This document shows positions 1 to 7,634 of a DNA stretch of 12,571 nt, piece after piece (within the stretch, counting starts at the first letter, position 1; each line of letters begins with the position of its first letter). The DNA lies in contig RZYZ01000042.1 in NCBI GenBank assembly GCA_009930125.1, forward strand, positions 1 to 12,571, given 5' to 3'. The position numbers and the translations under genes are program-made. The DNA is from Clostridia bacterium. GTDB taxonomy: Bacteria; Bacillota; Clostridia; Clostridiales; Clostridiaceae. The notes under the pieces are model-generated. The model made no database searches, had not been told where the DNA came from, and worked only from the letters and a program-made list of their open reading frames with translations.

Positions 1-782
1 GTACAGACGTATGGCTCAATAATGCCCAGTACTATATCAAGGAAGGGTTCACAACACTGGGGGAATGCATCAGTACAAGAGATGACATCATGGTCTATCT
101 CATCTATAAAGGGCTTCCTTCCAAAAAGGCCTTCACCATCATGGAAAGTGTAAGAAAAGGAAAAGGGCTGAAGGAAGACGATGAGAAAATCATGCGGGAG
201 AATGACGTGCCGGAATGGTATATCGAATCCTGCAAGAAGATCAAGTACATGTTCCCAAAAGGGCATGCTGTGGCATACTGCATGATGGCCATGCGCATCG
301 CCTATTTCAAGGTCTATCATCCACTGGCTTATTATGCGGCGTATTTTTCCACCCGAGCTTCTGATTTTGACGGAGAACTGATTCTTCAAGGGGAGCTGGC
401 TGTGAGAAAACAGCTGGACGAATACTACGAACTGGGGAACAATGCATCTACAAAGGAAAAAAATATGATCACGATTCTTGAGATTGTCTACGAGATGTAC
501 AAGAGAGGATATACCTTTAAACCTGTGGATCTGTATAATTCACATGGAATCAAGTTTCTGATCGAAGAAGATGCCATAAGACCTCCTTTAAGCTGCCTTG
601 TGGGTGTGGGGGCAAATGCAGCCAACAGCATCTATGAGGAATCGAAAAGAGGGGAGTTCATCTCCAAAGAAGACCTCAGACTGCGCTGCAAAGTATCGAA
701 GACGGTTATTGAAACCCTGGACAACTGTGGTGCACTGGAAGGAATGGATGATACCAATCAGCTGTCTCTATTCAATCTGTAG
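1..782 (+). CDS. polC: DNA polymerase III PolC-type alpha subunit, C-terminal part (5' end outside window)
   Basis: This is the C-terminal ~259 residues of PolC, the replicative DNA polymerase of low-GC Gram-positive bacteria. The open frame enters from the left edge (first complete codon at 3) and ends with TAG at 780-782. The segment begins with TDVWLNNAQ and runs through RDDIMVYLIYKGL, MFPKGHAVAYCMMAMRIAYFK and HPLAYYAAYF, all characteristic of the PolC fingers and C-terminal region. It ends in NQLSLFNL, and the QLSLF part matches the beta-clamp binding motif usual at PolC C-termini. The polymerase catalytic aspartates and the exonuclease domain lie upstream of the window. polC just before rimP-nusA is the standard Firmicute order. 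The rimP promoter starts 7 nt after its stop, so the two are probably separate transcription units apart from read-through. Identification is very secure. Confidence 0.97.
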   Translation, partial: TDVWLNNAQYYIKEGFTTLGECISTRDDIMVYLIYKGLPSKKAFTIMESVRKGKGLKEDDEKIMRENDVPEWYIESCKKIKYMFPKGHAVAYCMMAMRIAYFKVYHPLAYYAAYFSTRASDFDGELILQGELAVRKQLDEYYELGNNASTKEKNMITILEIVYEMYKRGYTFKPVDLYNSHGIKFLIEEDAIRPPLSCLVGVGANAANSIYEESKRGEFISKEDLRLRCKVSKTVIETLDNCGALEGMDDTNQLSLFNL

Positions 783-788
783 TAGGGG

Positions 789-817
789 TTGAAATTTCAG
801 TAAATTTATGATACTAT
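789..817 (+). promoter_or_regulatory. Sigma-A-type promoter of the rimP-nusA-infB operon
   Basis: A -35 hexamer TTGAAA (789-794) is followed after 17 nt by a -10 hexamer TACTAT (812-817). A TG dinucleotide at 809-810 makes it an extended -10. The predicted start point is near 824, which gives a leader of about 155 nt before rimP. It lies immediately after the polC stop and is the best promoter candidate in the polC-rimP gap. Confidence 0.75.
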
Positions 818-842
818 TTAAAAGTAGAATAACTTGAACTTT

Positions 843-865
843 GAGAGTGGGCACAACCCGCTCTT
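843..865 (+). promoter_or_regulatory. Leader hairpin 1 upstream of rimP
   Basis: GAGAGTGGG (843-851) pairs with CCCGCTCTT (857-865) around the loop CACAA, giving a 9-bp stem with two G-U pairs. A short T run follows (864-866, then 869-872 after CG). A comparable GAGAGTGGG...CCCACTC hairpin is, from memory, common just upstream of rimP/ylxS in Firmicutes. That suggests a conserved leader element of the operon rather than chance. The role as attenuator or protein-binding site is inferred. Confidence 0.6.
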
Positions 866-877
866 TCGTTTTGTGTG

Positions 878-905
878 GCGCAACTGAGATCTTGGTTGCG
901 CTTTT
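878..905 (+). terminator. Terminator-like leader hairpin 2 (possible attenuator)
   Basis: GCGCAAC (878-884) and GTTGCGC (895-901) form a perfect 7-bp stem around a 10-nt loop, directly followed by TTTT (902-905). This is the form of an intrinsic terminator, yet it lies between the operon promoter and rimP. It may therefore act as an attenuator letting only part of the transcripts into the operon. The T run is short, so termination would be partial at best. A further stem, GAAACC (914-919) with GGTTTC (950-955) and inner GGCAA (920-924) with TTGCC (939-943), lies downstream and completes a structured leader that ends just before the rimP ribosome binding site. Confidence 0.5.
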
Positions 906-978
906 CATTACCCGAAACCGGCAAAGGGTGAAAAAATATTGCCTGCAGCGGTTTCAGATTAGGATAAGAGGTGAAATA

Positions 979-1431
979 ATGGCTAAACTAAATGACCTGG
1001 AAGGACTATTTACAGAAGAAATTGAAGCTTTGGGTTACAGACTTTATCATATGGAATATGTCCATGAAAGCGGAATGAATATTCTTCGCTTTTATATCGA
1101 CCATGATAATGGAATTTCCCTGGAAGACTGCGAAAAGGTCTCAAGAAGATTGAGTGATATACTCGATGAGAAAGACCCTATTGCGGAGGATTACAATCTG
1201 GAGGTCTCTTCTCCTGGAATTTTTAGAATCCTCTTCACCAGAGCACATATGCAGCAGGCACTGGGTGAAAAGGTAATGGTCAAGACAAAAAAACCGGTGG
1301 CAGGTGCCAAAAAGTTTGTTGGCGTACTGAAAGAAGTCCGTGACCATGATGTAGTAATAGTAAAAGAGAAAAATGAACTGGAAATCACATTTGAAAATCT
1401 GAAATCAATCAATATCGAAGTTGATTTATAA
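979..1431 (+). CDS. rimP: Ribosome maturation factor RimP
   Basis: RimP is a cytoplasmic factor that binds the 30S subunit precursor and helps late 16S rRNA folding. The product is 150 residues, normal for the family. The N-terminal alpha/beta domain (about 1-80) contains YVHESGMNILRFYID and the hallmark YNLEVSSPG (residues 73-80). The C-terminal SH3-like domain (about 84-150) includes the ADFKGVL-type segment, here KKFVGVLKEV. ATG 979 is chosen over earlier in-frame codons because AGAGGTG lies just upstream and MAKLNDLEGL matches RimP N-termini. A longer reading from 841 would run through the leader hairpins. The usually conserved SPGLDRPL reads SPGIFRILF here, an unusual change at an otherwise acidic position. 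It is the first gene of the operon and ends 19 nt before nusA. Confidence 0.95.
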   Translation: MAKLNDLEGLFTEEIEALGYRLYHMEYVHESGMNILRFYIDHDNGISLEDCEKVSRRLSDILDEKDPIAEDYNLEVSSPGIFRILFTRAHMQQALGEKVMVKTKKPVAGAKKFVGVLKEVRDHDVVIVKEKNELEITFENLKSINIEVDL

Positions 1432-1450
1432 CAAGTACGAGGAGGAAAAA

Positions 1451-2692
1451 ATGGCAAAGGCAACTGAAAAAAAGAAAGATGAAGTTATTCTTGCATTAAA
1501 GGCCATAGCAGAAGAAAAAGGAATCAGTGAGGAGATGCTGTTCGAGACCCTTGAAGATGCAATGATTGCAGCTTACAAGAAGAACTATGTCAACAGCGGG
1601 GCTCAGAATGTCAGAGTGAATATTGACAGGGAAACCGGAGAAATCAAAGTATATTCCTTAAGACAGGTTGTGGAAGAGGTCATGGATCCGCAGGATGAAA
1701 TCTCCCTGGAAGAAGCGAAGGAGATCAATCCAACCTACGAACTACTGGATTTTGTGGAGAATGAAGTCACACCAGCGAATTTTGCCCGTGTGGCAGCGCA
1801 ATCCGCAAAGCAGATTGTGACTCAGAGAATCAAGGAAGCGGAGCGAAGCATCCTATATAATCAGTATCATGAAAAGGAATTTGATGTCATCACGGGAACC
1901 GTTCAGAGAAAGGACAAGGGGAATGTCTACATCAGTCTTGGAAAGACGGAAACAGTTCTGACTCCTTCAGAGCAGATTCCGGGAGAACGCTATGAGTTCA
2001 ATGACAAGATTCTCCTCTACATAGTAGAAGTGAAGCAGAATCCCAAGGGGCCTATGATTTCCGTCTCCAGAACACACCCTGGCCTGGTGAAGAGACTCTT
2101 TGAAAAGGAAGTTCCAGAAATCTATGAAGGCATTGTTGAAATCAAAGCCATTTCAAGAGAAGCGGGTTCCAGAACAAAGATCGCAGTCCATTCCAACGAC
2201 CCTGAAGTGGAGCCAATGGGAGCCTGTGTAGGGCCTAGAGGGACCAGAGTTCAGAATATCGTCAATGAACTGAGAAATGAGAAGATCGATATCATCAAAT
2301 GGTCAAAAGATCCGAAGGAATTCATCGCAAATGCCCTGAGTCCTTCCAAGGTGCTGGATGTTGTCATCATGGAAGAAGGTAACTCCTGCAAGGTTATTGT
2401 AGACGATAATCAGCTTTCACTTGCCATAGGTAAAGAAGGTCAGAATGTAAGACTTGCAGCGAAGCTCACAGGATGGAAGATTGACATCAAGAGCAGAAAG
2501 CAGTATGAAGCTGAGCTGGAAGCCAAGAAAGAGGCAGAGGAAGCCATGGCTTTGGAGGAAACGGAATCAGCTGCAGAGGTAGAGAGCATGGATGGTCTGG
2601 AAGCGGATGCTGCCATAGTCGATGCGGATGACGTTTCCATGGAAGAAGTTCAGGACGAACCTGCAGTGGATACGGATGAAGAAGACCTATAG
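1451..2692 (+). CDS. nusA: Transcription termination/antitermination protein NusA
   Basis: NusA binds RNA polymerase and nascent RNA, modulating pausing, intrinsic termination and antitermination. The product is 413 residues. It has the RNAP-binding N-terminal domain (about 1-130, with FETLEDAMIAAYKKNY and NFARVAAQSAKQ). The S1 domain follows (about 138-205, GTVQRKDKGNVYISLG starting at 149). KH1 (GPRG at 261-264) and KH2 (GKEG at 327-330, then QNVRLAAKLTGW) come next. A strongly acidic tail of about 60 residues (about 352-413, rich in Glu/Asp/Ala) follows. It lacks the AR repeats of proteobacterial NusA, as is normal in Firmicutes. The tail makes it longer than typical Firmicute NusA of roughly 370 residues. 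ATG 1451 sits 5 nt after GAGGAGG (1439-1445). An upstream in-frame ATG at 1421 lies inside rimP and is less likely. Confidence 0.97.
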   Translation: MAKATEKKKDEVILALKAIAEEKGISEEMLFETLEDAMIAAYKKNYVNSGAQNVRVNIDRETGEIKVYSLRQVVEEVMDPQDEISLEEAKEINPTYELLDFVENEVTPANFARVAAQSAKQIVTQRIKEAERSILYNQYHEKEFDVITGTVQRKDKGNVYISLGKTETVLTPSEQIPGERYEFNDKILLYIVEVKQNPKGPMISVSRTHPGLVKRLFEKEVPEIYEGIVEIKAISREAGSRTKIAVHSNDPEVEPMGACVGPRGTRVQNIVNELRNEKIDIIKWSKDPKEFIANALSPSKVLDVVIMEEGNSCKVIVDDNQLSLAIGKEGQNVRLAAKLTGWKIDIKSRKQYEAELEAKKEAEEAMALEETESAAEVESMDGLEADAAIVDADDVSMEEVQDEPAVDTDEEDL

Positions 2693-2740
2693 AAGGTGAA
2701 CTGCTCAGCCTGAGATTAAAATGAAAGAGAGGTGTTTTAT

Positions 2741-3004
2741 GTGAAGGTGAAAAAAATACCAATGAGAATGTGTACCGGCTGCATGGAGATGAAGCCTAAG
2801 AAAGAGCTTATTCGTGTGGTAAAGAATAAGGAAGGGGAAATCTCCCTGGACCTTACAGGCAAAAAGCCCGGTAGAGGTGCATACGTCTGCAGAAATGTGG
2901 ATTGTCTTGAAAAGTCATTCAAGACGAAAAGGCTTTCCAGAAATCTGGAAACCAGCATCAGTCAGGAGATTTACGATGATCTTCGGAAGGCGGTGGAGGC
3001 TTGA
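2741..3004 (+). CDS. rnpM: YlxR/RnpM family RNA-binding protein
   Basis: This is a small (87 residue) YlxR-family protein always found between nusA and infB in Firmicutes. Work in Bacillus subtilis links YlxR to RNase P modulation (hence rnpM). Whether that holds here is inference. The sequence shows KIPMRMCTGC at the N-terminus, the MKPKKELIRVV strand, and the signature GKKPGRGAYVC (40-50) followed by CLEKSFK. Cysteines at 11, 14, 50 and 55 form CxxC and CxxxxC pairs, as in many clostridial members, so a structural metal site is possible. GTG 2741 is chosen because GAGAGG (2727-2732) precedes it by 8 nt. GTG 2732 overlaps that site and is less likely. The stop overlaps the ylxQ TTG start (TTGA), indicating coupled translation. 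Confidence 0.9.
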   Translation: MKVKKIPMRMCTGCMEMKPKKELIRVVKNKEGEISLDLTGKKPGRGAYVCRNVDCLEKSFKTKRLSRNLETSISQEIYDDLRKAVEA

Positions 3005-3315
3005 ATAAAATGCTGTCCTTCCTTGGACTTACCAGGAAATCTGGTAACCTGATTCTGGGATACAACAAAAATGAAGAAGCTGTTAAAACTGGAAAGATCA
3101 GCCTTATGATCGTTTCTAAGGAAGCTTCGGAGAACACAAAAGATAAATTCAAAAGTTACAGTGAAAAGTATCATGTACCTTTAATTGAGGATTTCACTCC
3201 TGATGAATTAGGATATGCATTGGGTTTAGAAGGAATTGCCGTTGTAGGCGTAACGAAGAAGAGCATGGCTAAGAAGTTACAGGAAATCTACAGCAGCATA
3301 CAGGAAGAAGAATAA
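3001..3315 (+). CDS. rplGA: YlxQ, L7Ae/L30e-family RNA-binding ribosomal protein homologue
   Basis: This is a protein of 104 residues of the L7Ae/L30e/S12e/Gadd45 fold, known as YlxQ or RplGA. Family members bind kink-turn RNA and associate with RNA or ribosomes; its exact task here is unknown. Visible family features are LGLTRKSGNLILGYN near the N-terminus, LMIVSKEASENTKDK in the middle and GIAVVGVTKKSMAKKL at the C-terminus. The TTG start at 3001 overlaps the ylxR stop as TTGA and gives MNKMLSFLGL, which resembles family N-termini. The alternative ATG 3010 lies 10 nt after GGAGG (2995-2999), whereas that site is only 1 nt from the TTG. The true start could therefore be 3010, shortening the protein by three residues. 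It lies between ylxR and infB, the fixed order in this operon. Confidence 0.88.
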   Translation: MNKMLSFLGLTRKSGNLILGYNKNEEAVKTGKISLMIVSKEASENTKDKFKSYSEKYHVPLIEDFTPDELGYALGLEGIAVVGVTKKSMAKKLQEIYSSIQEEE

Positions 3316-3332
3316 ATACGGAGGTGGTCCTA

Positions 3333-5411
3333 TTGTCAAAAATCAGAGTGTATGAACTTGCAAAGGAACTAGAAATAACGAGTAAAGAGCTTATAGCGAT
3401 TCTAAAGGATGAATTTGGAATTGAAGTGAAAAATCACATGAGTGTGGTGGAAGAAGAAGATGCCGCACTGATCAAGGAGCTTCTGGGTGATGAGAAGAAG
3501 GAACCGGAAACGGGGACGGAAGGCAAAACCGAGAAGAGCATTGTGGATGAGTACGAGGAGATTCTGGAAGAAGAAGTCGTCAATCTTGCGAAAAAGAAGA
3601 AGAAATCCAAGAGAGAACTGGCTCAGGAAAAGATCGATGCAGAAAAAGCCAATGAAGTGACAGGAATCGAAATCGGTGAATTCATCACCGTCAAGGAATT
3701 TGCTGAAAAACTGAACAAGCCAGTGGCCGAAGTCATTAAGGCGCTGATCTTCACAGGCATCATGGCGGGAATCAATCAGGAAATCGACTACGAGACAGCT
3801 GAAAAAGCGGCGAAGAGCCTGGAAGTGGACGTGGTCAAGGCAAAGGATGATTCATCAGGGATTTCTGATGATGATCAGGAAGATGCTCTGGATGTGAACA
3901 TGGAGAAAAGACCTCCAATTGTCACTGTAATGGGACACGTTGACCATGGTAAGACATCCCTGCTTGATGCGATCAGAAAAGCGAAGGTCACGGAGAGTGA
4001 AGCTGGTGGTATCACACAGCACATCGGTGCATATACAGTCACACTGAATGGTGAAAAAATCACATTCCTGGACACCCCAGGTCATGAAGCCTTCACTGCC
4101 ATGAGAGCTAGAGGAGCACAGGCTACTGATATCGTCATTCTTGTAGTTGCTGCGGATGACGGAATCATGCCACAGACCATTGAAGCCATTAATCACTGCA
4201 AGGCTGCACAGGTTCCTATTATCGTAGCCATCAATAAGATTGATGTGGAAGGTGCCAATGTGGACCGCGTCAAGCAGGAGCTGACAGAGTATGGCCTTGT
4301 GGCTGAAGAATGGGGTGGAGACACCATCTGTGTACCAGTATCTGCCAAGCAGAAAATCGGCATTGACGATCTTCTTGAAATGGTTCTTCTGACTGCTGAA
4401 GTGGAAGAGCTGAAAGCGGATCCGAACAGAAAGGCAGCAGGAACTGTTGTTGAATCTGAACTGGACAAGGGAAGAGGCCCAGTGGCTACACTGCTTGTTC
4501 AGAAAGGAACTCTGAATGTCGGAGACTCCATTCTTGTAGGGACTACCTACGGTAGAATCCGAGCCATGTTCGACGACAAGGGCAAGAAAATCAACAGTGC
4601 AGGTCCTTCCATACCAGTGGAAATACTCGGACTTTCCGAAGTACCACAGGCGGGAGACAAGTTCAATGAAGTAAAAGATGAAAAAACTGCAAGAGGAATG
4701 GCTGAAGCGCGTAAGATCAAAGAGAAGAGTCTGCAGCAGAGCACCATGAGAGTATCCCTTGAGGATCTCTACAGCCAGGTGAAGGAAGGAAAGATACAGG
4801 AACTTCCAATCATCATCAAGGCAGATGTGCAGGGTTCCATAGAAGCTCTGAAGAACAGTCTGGAAAAGCTTTCAACAGATGAAATCAAAGTCAGAGTCAT
4901 TCATGGTGGTGTAGGTGCAATCACAGAAACAGATATCTCCCTGGCTGCAGCATCCAATGCGGTAGTCATCGGATTTAACGTGAGACCAGACAACAATGCT
5001 CAGATTCTGGCGGAAAAAGACAATGTGTATGTCAAGACCTACAGAATCATCTATCATGCTGTAGATGACATCAAGGCTGCCATGATCGGTATGCTTTCAC
5101 CTGATATCAAGGAAGTTATTCAGGGTAGAGTTGAAATCAGACAGACTTACAAAGTATCTGCTGTGGGTACCATCGCAGGATGCTATGTACTGAGCGGAAA
5201 GATCACCAGAAATTCACAGATCAGACTTCTTCGTGATGGAGTCATCATTCATGAAGGACTCTTAGCATCACTGAAGAGATTCAAAGATGATGTCAAGGAA
5301 GTGAAAGAAGGATTTGAGTGCGGTCTTTCTCTAGAAAAGTATAACGAAATAAAAGAAGGTGACATACTGGAAGCTTTCGTCATGGAGTCCGTGACAAGAA
5401 AGGAACTGTAG
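3333..5411 (+). CDS. infB: Translation initiation factor IF-2
   Basis: IF2 is the GTPase that brings fMet-tRNA to the 30S subunit and promotes 50S joining. The product is 692 residues. It has an IF2_N module at 1-52 (MSKIRVYELAKELEI), a charged Lys/Glu linker, and a second IF2_N module around 113-165. The G domain is complete: G1 GHVDHGKT at 201-208, switch GGITQHIGAY, G3 DTPGHE from 247, G4 NKID at 301-304 and G5 SAK at 337-339. The beta-barrel domain II, domain III and the C-terminal fMet-tRNA-binding barrel (with GRVEIRQTYKVSAVGTIAGC) follow. The start is TTG 3333, 8 nt after GGAGG (3320-3324), and it gives the family N-terminus. GTG 3324 overlaps that ribosome site and is rejected. The linker is short, as usual in Clostridia. 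No anomalies were seen. Confidence 0.98.
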   Translation: MSKIRVYELAKELEITSKELIAILKDEFGIEVKNHMSVVEEEDAALIKELLGDEKKEPETGTEGKTEKSIVDEYEEILEEEVVNLAKKKKKSKRELAQEKIDAEKANEVTGIEIGEFITVKEFAEKLNKPVAEVIKALIFTGIMAGINQEIDYETAEKAAKSLEVDVVKAKDDSSGISDDDQEDALDVNMEKRPPIVTVMGHVDHGKTSLLDAIRKAKVTESEAGGITQHIGAYTVTLNGEKITFLDTPGHEAFTAMRARGAQATDIVILVVAADDGIMPQTIEAINHCKAAQVPIIVAINKIDVEGANVDRVKQELTEYGLVAEEWGGDTICVPVSAKQKIGIDDLLEMVLLTAEVEELKADPNRKAAGTVVESELDKGRGPVATLLVQKGTLNVGDSILVGTTYGRIRAMFDDKGKKINSAGPSIPVEILGLSEVPQAGDKFNEVKDEKTARGMAEARKIKEKSLQQSTMRVSLEDLYSQVKEGKIQELPIIIKADVQGSIEALKNSLEKLSTDEIKVRVIHGGVGAITETDISLAAASNAVVIGFNVRPDNNAQILAEKDNVYVKTYRIIYHAVDDIKAAMIGMLSPDIKEVIQGRVEIRQTYKVSAVGTIAGCYVLSGKITRNSQIRLLRDGVIIHEGLLASLKRFKDDVKEVKEGFECGLSLEKYNEIKEGDILEAFVMESVTRKEL

Positions 5412-5444
5412 TCATCGCAAAGAAATAGAAATGAGGTGGAAAAT

Positions 5445-5801
5445 ATGGCAAAATACAGAGCCGGTCGAATCAATGAAGAGATGAAGAAAGAAATTTCGGC
5501 AATCATCATGAATGGTTTGAAAGACCCAAGAATCACTGCCATGATAACCATAACAGATGTGGAAGTTACCTCGGACTTGAGATATGCCAAAGTATATGCA
5601 AGCATCTTCGGAACCGAAGAACAGAAGGAAGAATCCCTGGAAGGGCTGAAGAATTCTGCTGGGTATATCAGAAGAGAAGTAGGCAAGAAGATTCAGATGA
5701 GATATGTACCGGAACTGATTATTGTGGTGGATGACACCATTGATCGTGGAATGCACATCGATGAACTGATTCGACAAGCCAACGAAAAGAAGGACCAGTA
5801 G
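5445..5801 (+). CDS. rbfA: 30S ribosome-binding factor RbfA
   Basis: RbfA is a cold-shock-linked factor that binds the 30S subunit near 16S helix 1/44 and assists late maturation. The product is 118 residues, typical for Firmicutes. It shows the single KH-like fold with RAGRINEEMKKEISAII at the N-terminus, LKDPRITAMITITDVEVTSDLRYAKVYASIFG in the centre (ITDVEVTSDL is diagnostic), and LKNSAGYIRREVGKKIQMRYVPELIIVVDD with DRGMHIDELI near the end. ATG 5445 follows GAGGTG (5433-5438) by 6 nt. The GTG inside that site is rejected as a start. It lies 33 nt after infB and 2 nt before nrnA, so infB, rbfA and nrnA are cotranscribed. Function follows from the family. Confidence 0.96.
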   Translation: MAKYRAGRINEEMKKEISAIIMNGLKDPRITAMITITDVEVTSDLRYAKVYASIFGTEEQKEESLEGLKNSAGYIRREVGKKIQMRYVPELIIVVDDTIDRGMHIDELIRQANEKKDQ

Positions 5802-5803
5802 TC

Positions 5804-6763
5804 ATGAATCTGAATGAAATCGCTGAGAAGATCTTGCAGACAGACAGAATTGCAGTAGTTACCCACGCATCACCTGATGGTGATGCGGTGGGCAGCACAC
5901 TGGGGATTACACTTGCGCTGAGAGAGCTTGGAAAAGATGTTGTAGTGCTATCCAAAGAACCGGCACCACTCAACCTGTCCTTCCTTCCCTTATACGAGGA
6001 ATATGGTCTTGAGGCCACATTGGGTGAGGATAGAGAGCTTCTGCTGGCTTTGGACTGCGGCAATAAAGAAAGGCTTTCCATGGAGAGAGATGGATTTGAA
6101 GAGATATTCAAAATCAACGTCGATCATCATGTATCCAATGAAATGTACGGTAAACTGAATTATGTGGATTCTGACTCCGCATCCACAGCAGAGATCATAT
6201 TTGAACTGATGGAAGCGCTCGGGGTCAGACCTGAACAGTCCATGGCACAATGCTTGTACACAGGCATTGTTTCGGATACGGGTTCCTTCCGGTTTCCGTC
6301 CACCACAGCGAAAACACTTCGCATCACAGCGGAGCTCCTTGAAACAGGACTTGATTTTTCGGCCATACAACGTGTTTTATTCAGCACATCGGAATTCAAG
6401 AGAGTCAAGCTTCTCGGCAGAGCGCTGATGACGCTGGAAAGTCATATGGATGGTTTTGTGTCCGTCATGAATCTGGAGGCCAATGACTTCAACACGCTTT
6501 CGATTTCTGACAGGGACTCGGGAGATATTGTGAATTATGGACTGGAGCCGCCGGAAGCGGATGTATCTGTTCTGCTGAAAGAGGCGGAAGGCTTTTTCAG
6601 GGTCAGTGTCAGAACCAAACTTCAGATTGATGCCTCTTCTCTATGCGGGAAGTTTGATGGCGGAGGTCATGTGAGAGCAGCCGGCTGCAACATCAAAGCA
6701 GAATCGCTGGAAGAAGCGAAGCGTCTGATTCTGGAGGAAATAGAAAGGATGAGATCTGTTTGA
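5804..6763 (+). CDS. nrnA: DHH/DHHA1 phosphoesterase, NrnA-type nanoRNase / pAp phosphatase
   Basis: This is a bifunctional NrnA-type enzyme that, in characterised homologues, degrades 2-5 nt RNA to mononucleotides and dephosphorylates 3'-phosphoadenosine 5'-phosphate. The product is 319 residues, the usual length. The DHH domain metal ligands are all present: HASPDGDAVGS (His21, Asp25, Asp27), LDCGN (Asp84), NVDHH (Asp107-His109) and YTGIVSDTGSF (Asp158). The C-terminal DHHA1 domain carries the substrate-binding GGGH motif at 286-289 followed by RAAGC. The ATG lies 2 nt after the rbfA stop, with an AAGAAGGA ribosome site inside the rbfA end. Its stop overlaps the truB start as TTGA. Next to pnp in the same window, it would complete RNA decay from fragments to mononucleotides. 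The main uncertainty is substrate preference. Confidence 0.93.
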   Translation: MNLNEIAEKILQTDRIAVVTHASPDGDAVGSTLGITLALRELGKDVVVLSKEPAPLNLSFLPLYEEYGLEATLGEDRELLLALDCGNKERLSMERDGFEEIFKINVDHHVSNEMYGKLNYVDSDSASTAEIIFELMEALGVRPEQSMAQCLYTGIVSDTGSFRFPSTTAKTLRITAELLETGLDFSAIQRVLFSTSEFKRVKLLGRALMTLESHMDGFVSVMNLEANDFNTLSISDRDSGDIVNYGLEPPEADVSVLLKEAEGFFRVSVRTKLQIDASSLCGKFDGGGHVRAAGCNIKAESLEEAKRLILEEIERMRSV

Positions 6764-7626
6764 ACGGAGTAATCAACCTTTACAAGGAAAAGGGCATGAC
6801 TTCTTTTGCTGCAGTCGCAGCTGTGAGAAGACTGTCAAAAATAAGGAAAGTAGGCCATACAGGCACACTGGACCCGGAAGCGGAAGGGGTTCTTCCAATC
6901 TGCTTAGGAAAGGCTACAAAACTTGTGGAATACATCATGGCCGGCAACAAGGTATATCGGGCTGGGTTCAAACTGGGTAAAGTATCGGATACACTGGACG
7001 CATTCGGTGAAGTAAAGGATACTGGAAAGGTGATACCAGAAGAGCATCTGGTACGCGAAAAACTTACGGAATTTCTGGGAGAGTCCATGCAGCTTCCGCC
7101 TATGTTTTCTGCTTTGAAGATCAACGGAAAAAGACTGTATGATCTGGCGCGGGAAGGAATTGAGGTGGAGCGTGAAAAGAGAAAGATCCATGTACTGGAC
7201 ATTCAGCTCACTTCTTTTCAGAAGGATGAGGGCGAAATTCTTCTTTCCTGCTCTAAAGGCACGTACGTCAGAAGCATCATTGATGATCTTGGACAGAAAC
7301 TAGGCTGTGGGGCCATCATGACAAGCCTCGTGCGTGAAGGAACTGGAACGTTTTCCATGGAAAATGCGATCACATTGGACATTCTGGAAAAGCACGGAGT
7401 TGAAAATCATCTGATTCAGATGGATGAAGTTCTCAGTGCCTATACTGACATCACCATTCCGGCCGGTTTTCTGAAACTGGTCATCAATGGGGTGAAGGTG
7501 AAAGACGGCAGACTGACCAGTTCAATTGACGAGGGGCTTTACAGAGGGTACTCTGAAGAAGGAGACTTGTTGGGGATAGTGGAGAGGAAAGAAGATTTCC
7601 TTTATCTGAAAGTAAATCTTATGTGA
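6760..7626 (+). CDS. truB: tRNA pseudouridine(55) synthase TruB
   Basis: TruB converts uridine 55 in the T-loop of nearly all tRNAs to pseudouridine and also acts as a tRNA-folding chaperone. The product is 288 residues, typical of bacterial TruB. It begins NGVINLYKEKGMTSF, followed by KVGHTGTLDPEAEGVLPICLG with the catalytic aspartate at residue 38. LPPMFSALKINGKRLYDLAREG and CSKGTYVRSIIDDLG follow, both conserved TruB segments. The C-terminal ~70 residues are the small accessory domain. The start is TTG 6760, overlapping the nrnA stop by 4 nt, with AAAGGATGAG upstream; no ATG gives the full family N-terminus. It is followed by ribF almost without a gap, as in most Firmicutes. Identification is secure. 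Confidence 0.97.
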   Translation: MNGVINLYKEKGMTSFAAVAAVRRLSKIRKVGHTGTLDPEAEGVLPICLGKATKLVEYIMAGNKVYRAGFKLGKVSDTLDAFGEVKDTGKVIPEEHLVREKLTEFLGESMQLPPMFSALKINGKRLYDLAREGIEVEREKRKIHVLDIQLTSFQKDEGEILLSCSKGTYVRSIIDDLGQKLGCGAIMTSLVREGTGTFSMENAITLDILEKHGVENHLIQMDEVLSAYTDITIPAGFLKLVINGVKVKDGRLTSSIDEGLYRGYSEEGDLLGIVERKEDFLYLKVNLM

Positions 7627-7634
7627 GGTTTGAA

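Noticed and set aside
841..978. N-terminal extension of rimP by in-frame codons from 841
   Set aside because: The stretch is the structured leader with hairpins, has no ribosome binding site at 841, and does not resemble RimP; ATG 979 has one and fits the family.
5249..5686. 145-codon minus-strand reading frame opposite the infB end and rbfA
   Set aside because: It lies antisense to two conserved genes, has Ser/Phe-rich composition typical of a reverse frame, and lacks a ribosome binding site or family features.
6780..7202. 140-codon minus-strand frame opposite truB
   Set aside because: It is antisense to the catalytic region of TruB and shows no independent protein features.
7600..7634. 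FMN riboswitch before ribF
   Set aside because: truB and ribF are practically contiguous, leaving no room for a riboswitch.
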